Source: Oscillospiraceae bacterium
GTDB taxonomy: Bacteria; Bacillota; Clostridia; Oscillospirales; CAG-382
Direction: 5' to 3'
DNA: 63,802 bases
Assembly: GCA_015063785.1 (NCBI GenBank)
Contig: SVTM01000011.1
Span: 1 to 63,802 of the forward strand
Position numbers and translations under genes: made by a program. Below the pieces are notes generated by a model. That model worked only from the letters and a program-made list of their open reading frames with translations, did not search any database and was not told where the DNA came from. Below, one piece after another: positions 17,132 to 25,135 of the stretch (positions are counted from its first letter, which is position 1; each line of letters starts with the position of its first letter).

Positions 17132-18451
17132 TCAGACCGATTCAACGTAAAGAATGGTGTAATTTTTGATGGAAATTTCAAACTTTCCGTCGACAAGTTC
17201 AAATGTTCCCGCGTCTGCCGCATCGTTTTCGTCATCGAGTCTGTATACTCTGACATTTTTTGTTGTTGCATCTTTGATCTCAACAGTAAGAGTATCGGTA
17301 AACTCTGCCTCGTTCTTGTAGCAGGTGATCATGGCTCCGAATTTTCCGTTGCCATCCTTTGCGGCAACAGCATAAACGCTGTCATCACGGGTGCAATCGA
17401 CACAGGTTCCCAGCTCATAAAGCTTTGCGAAATAGATAAAGTCGTAATAGCTCTTCTGTATCTTGTAGCCGTAAAGGTTGAAAAGGCCGTTCATGGTTGT
17501 GGGCCTTGCATCGTAATACATCAGCATGTCGATCGGCTGATACTGACTGACCGTCATGACAGATGCCACATATGCCGCTCCGTGCATATTGTTGATACGA
17601 TTGATGGTCTCATTCCAACCGTCTCCCCAGTCATGGACATAATTCCACTCGTCGATGATGCTCTCGGCGTTTACATATCCCGCCTTGTCAAGCTTTGCGC
17701 GTATCATTTGTGCAAGCTCTTCGGTGATCTCGGGGTAGGTGTTGTATACGTGCCAGGAGTAGAAATCGAGGGGAACGTTGTTGGAGGATATATGATCAAG
17801 AAACTCGTCGAGCCAGTCGTAATATCTGAATGCCATGGCAGGTCCGCCGATCTTGAGATGCGGGAAGCGGGATTTCAGATATTTTGCCGAAATGGTGAAA
17901 AATTCAAAGAACTGTGCCTTTGTTCCACCCCAGCAAGGCTTGTGGGGATCGTCATCAAGTCTTCCGTCAGGCTCGTTCCAGATCTCCCAGTATTCCATAT
18001 CATAGTGGTGACCGTCTGCCCAGCCTTCGGTGTAGTGCATGATGATATGCTCGCAGATGCGCGCCCACTTTGCAAAATCCTTTGGGGGAAAGGTGTTGTA
18101 TTTTTTCTGCCAATGCTCAATAGATGCGCCGAGGCGATAGAAAACCTTTGTGCCTGCATCGTATGTATTCTTCACAAGTAAGTCTGTGAGGAAAAAGTCG
18201 TAGGCTGCGGGATCGTTTTCGTCGGCATCAAAATTTGAGAAAATGCAATTTACGTCAACAACGTGACTTCCTCCGTAACCATAGTTGATAGAAGCATCGT
18301 GGTTTCTTGCATAAGGAAAAAGTGCCGCTTTGTATGCGGCAAAATTACCGCTGGTCATATCAGATCTTGAACAAACAGGGCCATTGTTTACGGCGTGCAT
18401 GGGCTTGATTTTGCCCATATCTTTTGAAAGGTCAATTGTTATATTTTTCAT
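17132..18451 (-). CDS. GH39-like glycosidase, copy 2 (canonical motifs)
   Basis: A 439-residue protein about 95% identical to the preceding copy. Glu160 in EIWNEPDG is the predicted acid/base and Glu268 in IIDEWNYV the predicted nucleophile, matching the GH39 pattern. The enzyme would cleave beta-xylosides or related glycosides with retention; substrate unproven. There is no signal peptide, so it probably acts on imported oligosaccharides. GGAGG lies before the ATG at 18451. Gene, promoter and upstream palindrome together form the duplicated unit (about 1.4 kb). Only about 130 bases separate the two coding regions, and I see no terminator between them. Confidence 0.8.
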   Translation of the reverse strand: MKNITIDLSKDMGKIKPMHAVNNGPVCSRSDMTSGNFAAYKAALFPYARNHDASINYGYGGSHVVDVNCIFSNFDADENDPAAYDFFLTDLLVKNTYDAGTKVFYRLGASIEHWQKKYNTFPPKDFAKWARICEHIIMHYTEGWADGHHYDMEYWEIWNEPDGRLDDDPHKPCWGGTKAQFFEFFTISAKYLKSRFPHLKIGGPAMAFRYYDWLDEFLDHISSNNVPLDFYSWHVYNTYPEITEELAQMIRAKLDKAGYVNAESIIDEWNYVHDWGDGWNETINRINNMHGAAYVASVMTVSQYQPIDMLMYYDARPTTMNGLFNLYGYKIQKSYYDFIYFAKLYELGTCVDCTRDDSVYAVAAKDGNGKFGAMITCYKNEAEFTDTLTVEIKDATTKNVRVYRLDDENDAADAGTFELVDGKFEISIKNYTILYVESV

Positions 18452-18473
18452 AAGCATTTCCTCCGTTTTCTGC

Positions 18474-18502
18474 ATTGTAGCATATAAGAATATACTTGTC
18501 AA
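18474..18502 (-). promoter_or_regulatory. Promoter of GH39-like copy 2
   Basis: Minus strand TTGACA (18497-18502), 17-base spacer ending TATGC, TACAAT (18474-18479). Confidence 0.75.
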
Positions 18503-18512
18503 CCGATTGCGT

Positions 18513-18529
18513 TACGAAAAATTTTCGAA
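18513..18529. promoter_or_regulatory. Palindrome upstream of the copy 2 promoter
   Basis: CGAAAA-A-TTTTCG core (18515-18527) with one mismatch at the outer pair relative to copy 1. It lies about 10 bases upstream of the -35 box. Confidence 0.35.
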
Positions 18530-18535
18530 TTTTTG

Positions 18536-18567
18536 CAAAAAGAACCGGACTGTGAAAACAGCCCGGT
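18536..18567 (-). terminator. Terminator of the parvulin gene
   Basis: On the minus strand, stem ACCGGGCTGT / ACAGTCCGGT (one wobble), loop TTTC, followed by TCTTTTTGC. Confidence 0.7.
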
Positions 18568-18583
18568 ACAGTCCGATAAATTC

Positions 18584-19792
18584 TTATTTACTGACGGTCA
18601 ACTGTTCCATAACCGCCTTTACGTTTGTTTGATATGCCAGGTTGTCAAGCTCGGCGCGGATATCTTCGCCAAAGGTTTTGACAATGTATTCATCGGTTAT
18701 TTCCGACATGGGGTATTTCTTGATGATGTGATAGCCGTATTCCGACACAACAAGCTCGGATATCTCGCCTTCTGCGAGCGCAAAGGATGTTTCTTCAAAC
18801 GATTTTACCATTCTGCCCTTGCCGAAAACATAACCTGTTTCAACGTCCATGCTGTCGATGCTGTGTTCTTTTGTCATTTCTTCAAACGAAGCGCCGTTTT
18901 TAAGTTCGGCAAGAATTTTTTCTGCCTGCGCTTTGTCCTTTACAAGAATGTGCTTTGTACGCACATAGTTTTCTCTTGCATACGCCGCGATTTGCGCATC
19001 GGTGTACTGACCGACGGGTTCAAACGCCTGCGCGTAGGTGATGAAATAGGATTTTTCAAGATAGTCGCGAAGGGCGGCGTCTGTGGTGTTGTACTGGGCG
19101 ATAAGCTGAGCGTATGCACCGCCGTTTACCAGCTTGTAGATCTGGGTGTTGATAACATCGGAAAGAACGCCTGCCAGGGGAACACCCTTTTCGTTGTGGT
19201 ATTTATACATAGCCTCGTAGGTTTTTATAACCTCTATAACAGCGTTTTCGTCCGAAAGAGCGGTCATTGCGGCATAGAGATTGTAGGTTGCCTTCGAGAT
19301 CTTTGCGTCCCCGATGGTGCATACGACGGTATTGTCGTTTTCGGTAAGAACGGGGGCAGATAGTTTAAGCGTCACAACACGCACGCTTCTTGTGGCATCA
19401 TCCCAGAAAACTTCACAGTCAAAGCTTTCGGAAATGGCTCTGACAGGCACAAGAGTTCTTGAATCGACGATCTGTGCAGGCACGTCGATGGCAATATCCA
19501 CTCCGTTTTTGTTCAGCTTGTATTCGCCGATGGAAATTTTCACGGTGATGTCGCCTTTTTTCGAAATGGCGGTTTTGGTGCTGTCGTCCCAGGTGACCTC
19601 GGCTCCGATCTGTTCGAAGATCGCACGCATGGGCACCATGGTTCTGTCGTTTATGATCTGGGGTGCAACGTCAAATTCCACCATTGTGCCATCCACAAAT
19701 ACGGTTACAGTACTCTGCGCAGAAACACCTGCAAACGCAAGAGACGGAACGAGTATCAAAAGGGCAAAAACAAAAGATATCAGTCTTTTCAT
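18584..19792 (-). CDS. Secreted parvulin-type prolyl isomerase with CuAO-N domain
   Basis: A 402-residue exported protein. Signal peptide at residues 1-25 (hydrophobic core FVFALLILVPSLAFA). Residues about 28-140 hold a copper-amine-oxidase N-domain-like region in two repeats (VDGTMVEFDVAPQIINDRTMVPMRAI, later VPVRAISESF), a common wall-associated module in Clostridia. A helical segment follows, then a parvulin rotamase domain (RTKHILVKDKAQAEKILAEL to EYGYHIIKKY, about 255-350). It would fold secreted proteins outside the membrane, as PrsA does. No lipobox cysteine, so unlike PrsA it is not a lipoprotein. Own promoter and terminator. Confidence 0.85.
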   Translation of the reverse strand: MKRLISFVFALLILVPSLAFAGVSAQSTVTVFVDGTMVEFDVAPQIINDRTMVPMRAIFEQIGAEVTWDDSTKTAISKKGDITVKISIGEYKLNKNGVDIAIDVPAQIVDSRTLVPVRAISESFDCEVFWDDATRSVRVVTLKLSAPVLTENDNTVVCTIGDAKISKATYNLYAAMTALSDENAVIEVIKTYEAMYKYHNEKGVPLAGVLSDVINTQIYKLVNGGAYAQLIAQYNTTDAALRDYLEKSYFITYAQAFEPVGQYTDAQIAAYARENYVRTKHILVKDKAQAEKILAELKNGASFEEMTKEHSIDSMDVETGYVFGKGRMVKSFEETSFALAEGEISELVVSEYGYHIIKKYPMSEITDEYIVKTFGEDIRAELDNLAYQTNVKAVMEQLTVSK

Positions 19793-19826
19793 TTATTATA
19801 CCTCGCTTTTGGAGTTCTTAATTAAG

Positions 19827-19855
19827 AGTATAGCATCTTGCAGAGAAAAAGTCAA
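19827..19855 (-). promoter_or_regulatory. Promoter of the parvulin gene
   Basis: Minus strand TTGACT (19850-19855), 17-base spacer ending TGC, TATACT (19827-19832). Confidence 0.65.
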
Positions 19856-19905
19856 TCGGTTTTGCAAAAAGCTGTCGTGTATAAGCGGTTTATGCTTAAA
19901 AAAGC

Positions 19906-19934
19906 TTGACAACAGACGATGCAAACTATATAAT
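19906..19934 (+). promoter_or_regulatory. Promoter of the second oxidoreductase/isomerase operon
   Basis: TTGACA (19906-19911), 17-base spacer, TATAAT (19929-19934). Confidence 0.75.
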
Positions 19935-20003
19935 TAAAGTAACGGAGTATATCGGCAATCGTGGTATGCTCACATAAAAAATATGTACGGAGGTACTCAA
20001 ATT

Positions 20004-21089
20004 ATGGAAAAATTGAAGATTGGTATTATAGGTTGCGGCGGTATTGCGAACGCAAAGCATATGCCTGCACTTGCAAAGGTTCCCCAGTGTGAAATGGTTG
20101 CTTTCTGCGATCTTGTTGTTGAAAGAGCAGAAGCTGCCGCAAAGAAATTCGGCACACCCGATGCGAAGGTATATACAGACTACAAAGAACTCCTCGCTGA
20201 CAAGTCTATCGACGTTGTTCACGTGCTCACTCCCAACATCGACCACAGCTACATCACAGTTGATGCTCTTGAAGCAGGCAAGCACGTAATGTGCGAAAAG
20301 CCAATGGCAATCAACTCTGTTGAAGCAAAGAAGATGCTCGACGCCGCAAAGAGAACAGGCAAGAAGCTCACCATCGGCTATCAGAACAGACAGCGCAACG
20401 ACGCAATGCTTGTTAAGGAAATGTGCGACAACGGCGAGCTCGGCGATATCTACTACGCAAGAGCAACAGCGCTCAGACGCCGCGGCGTTCCCACATGGGG
20501 CGTATTTATTGAAGAAGAAAAGCAGGGTGGCGGTCCCCTTATCGACATCGGAACCCATGCTCTTGACCTCACTCTCTGGTGCATGAACAACTACAAGCCC
20601 AAGTACTGCGTAGGTCAGACCTTCCACAAGCTCAACGATCAGAAAAACACCGGAAACCCCGGCGGCGACTGGAATTCTGAAAAGTTCACAACAGAAGACA
20701 GCGCATTTGGTTTTATCGTTATGGAAAACGGTGCTGTTATCAACCTCGAATCGTCCTGGGCAATCAACCTTCTTGACACTCGCGAAGCAATCACAACTCT
20801 CGCAGGTACCAAGGCAGGCGCAGATATGCTCGACGGCGTTCGCATCAACGGAGTTATGCACGGCAAGCAGTATGTTACAAAGCCCGACCTCAACGTAAGA
20901 GGCATTCCGCTTTACGAAGGCAGCGGCGCTCCCACAGCAGGTGACATGGAAGCATATCGTTGGATCAACAGCATCATCAACGACACCGAACCCTTCGTTC
21001 TTCCCGAACAGGCTTACTGTGTAACAAGAATCCTCGAAGGTATCTACACCTCCGCAAAGACAGGCAAGCCCTACTATTTTGAAGACTAA
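20004..21089 (+). CDS. Gfo/Idh/MocA-family oxidoreductase
   Basis: A 361-residue NAD(P)-dependent sugar or cyclitol dehydrogenase. Rossmann start KIGIIGCGGIANAKHM (residues 4-19), catalytic Lys in MCEKPMAIN (near 97), and GGGPLIDIGTHALDLTLW (about 175-192) with the conserved Asp and His. The ATG at 20004 follows CGGAGGT; seven in-frame codons upstream are unlikely to be used. Codon use is strongly biased, suggesting high expression. It is followed after 24 bases by an isomerase, repeating the gene pair at 10280-12166 in reverse order, so the two operons probably handle related substrates. Confidence 0.85.
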   Translation: MEKLKIGIIGCGGIANAKHMPALAKVPQCEMVAFCDLVVERAEAAAKKFGTPDAKVYTDYKELLADKSIDVVHVLTPNIDHSYITVDALEAGKHVMCEKPMAINSVEAKKMLDAAKRTGKKLTIGYQNRQRNDAMLVKEMCDNGELGDIYYARATALRRRGVPTWGVFIEEEKQGGGPLIDIGTHALDLTLWCMNNYKPKYCVGQTFHKLNDQKNTGNPGGDWNSEKFTTEDSAFGFIVMENGAVINLESSWAINLLDTREAITTLAGTKAGADMLDGVRINGVMHGKQYVTKPDLNVRGIPLYEGSGAPTAGDMEAYRWINSIINDTEPFVLPEQAYCVTRILEGIYTSAKTGKPYYFED

Positions 21090-21113
21090 TTTGTTTTGAA
21101 AGGATAAAACGAT

Positions 21114-22088
21114 ATGAAACTTGGCGTACTTTCCGCATCTTTGGCATCAAAGCCTGTTGAAGAAATGCTCTCTTATCTTTCCGGTCTCGGAGTAGAAGCA
21201 GTTGAGCTTGGCACAGGCGGCTACACAAACGATGCACACACAAAGCCCGAAGAGCTTCTTGCCGACAAGGCAAAGCTTGCAGAATACAAAAAGCTTTTCC
21301 CCAAATACAACATTGAGATCTCTGCTCTTTCGGTTCACGGAAACGCAGTTTCCCCCGATAAGGATTTTGCAAAGCTTTCTCACGAAAAATTTGAAACAAC
21401 CTGTAAGCTCGCAAACGAGCTCGGTGTTGAAACCGTAATCACCTTCTCGGGTTGCCCCGGCGGAAGCCCCGAGGACAAGATGCCCAACTGGGTAACTTGC
21501 CCCTGGCCCGAAGATTTTCTTAAGGTTCTCGACTATCAGTGGAACGACGTTCTCATTCCTTACTGGCAGAAGACATCCGAGATCGCAAAGAGCTACGGCA
21601 TAAATAAGATCGCCTTCGAAATGCACCCCGGCTTCTGCGTTTACAACCCCGAAACCATGCTTAAGATCAGAGCCGCTGTCGGCGATTGCCTCGGCGCAAA
21701 CTTCGACCCCTCCCACCTTATCTGGCAGGGCATCGACCCCACAGCTGCCATCAAGGAGCTCGGCACAAAGGGCGCGATCTTCCATTTCCACGCAAAGGAT
21801 ACCAAGATCGACAAGTACAACACAGCCGTCAACGGTGTGCTTGATTGCAAGCACTACGGTGACGAGCTTAACCGTTCGTGGGTATTCCGCAGCCTCGGCT
21901 ACGGCAACGACTACTCGATGTGGAAGGAAATGGTTTCCATGCTCCAGCTCGTTGGCTACAACCACGTAATGAGCATTGAACACGAGGATAGCTACATGAC
22001 TATCAACGAAGGCCTTGAAAAGGCAGTTTCGTTCCTCCGCTCGGTTATCATCAGCGAGCCCAAGCCCAACGGAATGTTCTGGGCATAA
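21114..22088 (+). CDS. Sugar phosphate isomerase/epimerase (TIM barrel)
   Basis: A 324-residue xylose-isomerase-like TIM-barrel protein. Metal ligand positions are seen in KIAFEMHPGFCV (Glu and His), GANFDPSHLIW (Asp and His), FHFHAKDTK (His and Asp) and MSIEHEDSYM (Glu). This pattern is typical of epimerases and dehydratases acting on keto-sugars or inositols. Second gene of the operon, followed by a strong terminator. Longer than the isomerase at 10280 and only distantly related to it. Confidence 0.82.
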   Translation: MKLGVLSASLASKPVEEMLSYLSGLGVEAVELGTGGYTNDAHTKPEELLADKAKLAEYKKLFPKYNIEISALSVHGNAVSPDKDFAKLSHEKFETTCKLANELGVETVITFSGCPGGSPEDKMPNWVTCPWPEDFLKVLDYQWNDVLIPYWQKTSEIAKSYGINKIAFEMHPGFCVYNPETMLKIRAAVGDCLGANFDPSHLIWQGIDPTAAIKELGTKGAIFHFHAKDTKIDKYNTAVNGVLDCKHYGDELNRSWVFRSLGYGNDYSMWKEMVSMLQLVGYNHVMSIEHEDSYMTINEGLEKAVSFLRSVIISEPKPNGMFWA

Positions 22089-22114
22089 GTTCCGAAACAA
22101 TCAATTACGTCAAA

Positions 22115-22145
22115 GAAACCGCGGTTTTGCCGCGGTTTCTTTTTG
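22115..22145. terminator. Intrinsic terminator, probably bidirectional
   Basis: Stem GAAACCGCGG / CCGCGGTTTC, loop TTTTG, followed by T5 on the plus strand. It lies between convergent genes ending at 22088 and 22150. Confidence 0.8.
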
Positions 22146-22149
22146 CATC

Positions 22150-22860
22150 TTATTCAAAGTGTCCGTCTGCGAAGCCCCATCTGAAAGGATCTGCAGAATA
22201 TCCACCTATCACCTCTATCTTCATTTGAAGAGCTCCATTGAGAGGAAGTGTGATTTGTTTTGCTATATCGTCAAATTTTACTTCTTGAGTGTAAACAATG
22301 TTCCCGTCAAGATATATATTCATAGTACGGGTAGTATAACCTCTATTATCAACATGGCCATGAGTAAATGTTACGCTGTTGTATCTGCCGTCAAGATTGA
22401 AGAGAGCAGAACCATCGTCTCCTGTCAAAATAAAACCATTCGTGTATTTTTTACCTGACATGGTGAATGTTTTGTTGTTTTCAAGCTTGAATTCTTCGCC
22501 ACCGAAATATTGATACGGCTTGCACTGAATAAACCAGTTCTGCACTTCGCCTGGCTTCGGACCAAGGTATACGATTTTTTCCACTCCGTCCCACGAAACC
22601 TGCTTGCCAAAAGCTTCACCGACGGCTCTGACGGGAAGGTAGGTTGTACCGTTGTAGATGAAAGGCTCAACTTTGTTTCCGTTGGCATCCTTAGGATCGA
22701 TGGTAAGACCGTCGACAACGATCTTGATGTTGTCGTATGTAACATCTATCGTTTCTGTTCTGCGTGCGCCTGTGGCGATTGCTGTGCCGCAAACCAGCGT
22801 TATACCAACAAGAATAAACGCAATTGCGGCTGTGATGTGCTTTTTTGCTCCACTTCTCAT
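22150..22860 (-). CDS. Secreted protein with CuAO-N-like and NPCBM-like domains
   Basis: A 236-residue exported protein. Signal peptide or anchor at residues 1-32 (AAIAFILVGITLVCGTAIA). Residues about 40-97 hold one copper-amine-oxidase N-domain-like repeat (FIYNGTTYLPVRAVGEAF, then WDG and YLG). Residues about 110-236 resemble an NPCBM carbohydrate-binding domain (NGFILTGDDGSALFNLDGRYNSVTF, ending in PFRWGFADGHFE). No catalytic domain, so it probably binds the wall or surface glycan. AAGGAGG lies 8 bases before the ATG. A terminator-like hairpin sits inside its leader, 27 bases upstream, so expression is probably controlled by attenuation. Confidence 0.75.
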   Translation of the reverse strand: MRSGAKKHITAAIAFILVGITLVCGTAIATGARRTETIDVTYDNIKIVVDGLTIDPKDANGNKVEPFIYNGTTYLPVRAVGEAFGKQVSWDGVEKIVYLGPKPGEVQNWFIQCKPYQYFGGEEFKLENNKTFTMSGKKYTNGFILTGDDGSALFNLDGRYNSVTFTHGHVDNRGYTTRTMNIYLDGNIVYTQEVKFDDIAKQITLPLNGALQMKIEVIGGYSADPFRWGFADGHFE

Positions 22861-22886
22861 AGTGAAACCTCCTTAAAAATAAAAAA

Positions 22887-22908
22887 TGCGCCAACCGAAG
22901 CTGACGCA
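22887..22908 (-). terminator. Terminator-like hairpin in the leader of the NPCBM protein gene
   Basis: Minus strand TGCGTCA / TGGCGCA around GCTTCGGT, followed by T6 about 20 bases before the ribosome binding site. A terminator between promoter and gene implies conditional read-through. Confidence 0.6.
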
Positions 22909-22915
22909 CAAAAAG

Positions 22916-22994
22916 CGCAAACTCCGATTGTCGCTACACAAAACCTGATAAGTGGGATAATAACCCCAAGAAACACCATCAGATGGAATTTGCG
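22916..22994 (-). ncRNA. Candidate structured leader RNA, class unassigned
   Basis: On the minus strand, CGCAAATTCC (22985-22994) pairs with GGAGTTTGCG (22916-22925) as a 10-bp closing stem with one wobble. Inside it, CTGAT/ATCAG and TGGG/CCCA can form further helices. The domain ends 8 bases before the terminator hairpin at 22887-22908, the layout of a riboswitch or attenuator. I do not recognise a known riboswitch consensus. Confidence 0.4.
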
Positions 22995-23092
22995 TTTTTA
23001 TCAAATTCAATGATAGTGTTTGCAAAAAAAGGTATAATATCCCCTATAAAAGGTTATTAAATCACTTATATTCAGTTTTGTGTAGCATATAT

Positions 23093-23121
23093 AGTATACA
23101 TTACTATTTCTAAAAAGTCAA
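23093..23121 (-). promoter_or_regulatory. Promoter of the NPCBM protein gene
   Basis: Minus strand TTGACT (23116-23121), 17-base spacer, TATACT (23093-23098), giving a leader of about 225 bases. Confidence 0.6.
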
Positions 23122-23132
23122 CACAAAACAAA

Positions 23133-23164
23133 AAAGACCGCCGTTTTTTAAAACAGCGGTCTTT
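23133..23164. terminator. Terminator after the MsmK-like fragment
   Basis: Stem AAAGACCGC / GCGGTCTTT, followed on the minus strand by T6. It lies downstream of the partial ATPase copy ending at 23184, paralleling the terminator after the intact gene. Confidence 0.7.
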
Positions 23165-23183
23165 GAATAAGTAAAGGCTTAGA

Positions 23184-23270
23184 TTAGTGAACGATGCACT
23201 TTTCTGTATCCTTATCAAAGATATACATTCTCGCGATGTCGAGATCGATCTTGATGGTGTCGCCGGACTT
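23184..23270 (-). pseudogene. C-terminal remnant of an MsmK-type ABC ATPase
   Basis: The minus strand encodes a 28-residue tail almost identical to the end of the intact ATPase at 25136-26251: KSGDTIKIDLDIARMYIF then DKDTEKCIVH and stop (Ala-to-Asp and His-to-Tyr changes). DNA identity stops abruptly upstream at 23270, although the frame stays open for about 35 further codons of unrelated sequence until a TAG. The rest of the gene is absent. This is the scar of a partial duplication or deletion. The 555 bases from 22861 to 23415 hold only this, the leader described above and promoters. Confidence 0.75.
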
Positions 23271-23355
23271 GAAAGTTTTGGTTAAGCATTCTTCTTTGCA
23301 ACCGGCAAGTTTTTTAAGTTCTGCGTGCCGTTTCAAAAAACACGGTGATGTCTGA

Positions 23356-23385
23356 TTGACAAGAGGAATTTTTTTATGCTATAAT
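23356..23385 (+). promoter_or_regulatory. Promoter of the 23416 hydrolase gene
   Basis: TTGACA (23356-23361), 18-base spacer ending TATGC, TATAAT (23380-23385). It closely resembles the GH39-like promoters. Confidence 0.75.
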
Positions 23386-23415
23386 AGCACTATAAATTAA
23401 AAAGAGGTTTTTGAT

Positions 23416-25062
23416 ATGAATCTTTTTGCCAAAGCGCATACCGAAAAAGCGCACGCTGCCGAATATTTGTTGAATAAATACTCTAAAAAGTCGGATTCCG
23501 TCATAAGTATGACGGTGAATTTTTATGAAGACACAAAATGCGAAAAAGATAATTACCGCATACGAACAGAAAAAGATGAAATAAAGGTGTTTGCAAATAC
23601 GGCGGTGGGATTTAATGCGGCCGCGGGATATCTTGTGCGTCACTGTGACGGGAAAATCAGCGATGTTGACATAACTTTTGAAAGCGACTTCAGAGCTGTT
23701 TACTTTGCAAACCATTTTTACAACTATTATCACTCTGCACCCACCGAAGAAATATGCGAATATATCGAAAGTCTTGCTTTGTGGGGACAGAACGCACTTT
23801 GCCTTTGGTTTGATATGCACCACTTCGAGTCTGCTTTTCAGCCCGAGGCGGTGGAGATGATTGAAAAGATGAAATGCCTTTTCAAAAAAGCCAAAAGTCT
23901 CGGTATGAAAACCTCTTTGACTCGCCTTGCCAACGAGTATTATTCAAAAGCACCCACGCATGCTCTTGCGGAAAATTCCACCGAAAGCGGGAAATATGAG
24001 CAAAAACTGTGCGGTTTTTATTATACCGAGTTGTGCCCGTCAAATATCTTGGGCGAAAATTTGTTGCTTTCGTCGTTTTACGAGCTGATGAAATGTTTTT
24101 TGTCTGTGGGGCTTGACTATATTATGTTTTGGCCTTATGACCAGGGCGGTTGTACCTGCAACAATTGCTATCCGTGGGGAAGCAATGGTTTTTATAAGCT
24201 TGCAAAAAAGCAGGCGAAGATTGCAAAGGAATATTATCCCCATATGGAAATCATATTTTCTTGCTGGCGGTTTAACCATTTTACGGGAAAGGGCAAGGAG
24301 TGGAGCAGTTTTGTTCCTCTTGTACGAGAAGACGGCGAGTGGATAGACAGACTGATGGTTGATATTGATTCCGAAAGCACACCGTATGATCTTGATAAGC
24401 TATCGGGGAAACCGGTTGTCTCTTTTCCTGAAATAAGTATGCGAAATGCCACTCCCTGGGGAGGGTTTGGTGCAAATCCTTTTCCTACAGAGCTTTCCGC
24501 GCAATTCAAAAGAACTTTTCGCTTTTGTAAAGGAGGGGCTTTGTATTCGGAGGGGATATTTGAGGATATAAACAAGGCTGTTTCGCTTGAACTGATGAGA
24601 GATCATACGATCGATCCGAAACAAACAGTGCTTGAATATTGCAATTATCACTTTGGGGCAGAATATTCGGAACAGCTTGCCGAAATCATTTTCGGACTTG
24701 AAAAAACGCTGAATCGTGCCACTTTTCTTGACAACGAACGCTGTGATTTCCCGTCGAAAAAGCCGTACAAGCTGTATAGCTACAAGATTGAAAACCACGA
24801 TTTCGTGAAGGAGCTTTCCGAAAAGCTTCTCCGCTTGCACAAAAAGCTTCCTGCGGAGGTTGTGAAAAATCCGCGATATCAGCTGATTTTTGCGCGTGTT
24901 ATGGGAGATCTTGCGCTTGTGAAGAACGATGGCGTTCCGAATTCCGAAACGGATGCGATTTATTCAAGACTTGTGGATTTGTATCATGCCGAAAAAGCCT
25001 ACTATTTCGTTTCGCCGATTACCACAGAGTCGATTATGGAAAACCGCGGAGAAGGTATATAA
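23416..25062 (+). CDS. Putative TIM-barrel glycoside hydrolase, family not recognised
   Basis: A 548-residue cytoplasmic protein. Residues about 1-90 look like the small alpha/beta domain preceding the barrel in GH20, GH67 and GH84 enzymes (FANTAVGFNAAAGYLVRH). Then FRAVYFANHFYNYY and SLALWGQNALCLWFDMHHF suggest barrel strands. A striking motif GGCTCNNCYPWGSNGFYKLAKK near residues 237-258 resembles the CxCxxC segment seen in some GH20-like and alpha-glucuronidase-like proteins. The C-terminal 180 residues are helical. Catalytic residues cannot be assigned. AGAGG precedes the ATG. It is a single-gene transcript. Confidence 0.55.
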   Translation: MNLFAKAHTEKAHAAEYLLNKYSKKSDSVISMTVNFYEDTKCEKDNYRIRTEKDEIKVFANTAVGFNAAAGYLVRHCDGKISDVDITFESDFRAVYFANHFYNYYHSAPTEEICEYIESLALWGQNALCLWFDMHHFESAFQPEAVEMIEKMKCLFKKAKSLGMKTSLTRLANEYYSKAPTHALAENSTESGKYEQKLCGFYYTELCPSNILGENLLLSSFYELMKCFLSVGLDYIMFWPYDQGGCTCNNCYPWGSNGFYKLAKKQAKIAKEYYPHMEIIFSCWRFNHFTGKGKEWSSFVPLVREDGEWIDRLMVDIDSESTPYDLDKLSGKPVVSFPEISMRNATPWGGFGANPFPTELSAQFKRTFRFCKGGALYSEGIFEDINKAVSLELMRDHTIDPKQTVLEYCNYHFGAEYSEQLAEIIFGLEKTLNRATFLDNERCDFPSKKPYKLYSYKIENHDFVKELSEKLLRLHKKLPAEVVKNPRYQLIFARVMGDLALVKNDGVPNSETDAIYSRLVDLYHAEKAYYFVSPITTESIMENRGEGI

Positions 25063-25096
25063 AAAAAGCCGCAACAAAGCGGCAGGGCAAAAAAAC

Positions 25097-25122
25097 AACC
25101 CCGTTGTTAACACAACGGGGTT
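25097..25122. terminator. Bidirectional terminator
   Basis: Stem AACCCCGTTGT / ACAACGGGGTT, loop TAAC, between the convergent hydrolase (25062) and ATPase (25136) genes. Confidence 0.8.
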
Positions 25123-25135
25123 AATTTTGTAAAGA

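Noticed and set aside
15683..18502. Tandem GH39 copies as an assembly artefact
   Set aside because: The copies differ throughout coding and non-coding parts, including spacer length of the promoters, so they are real separate copies.
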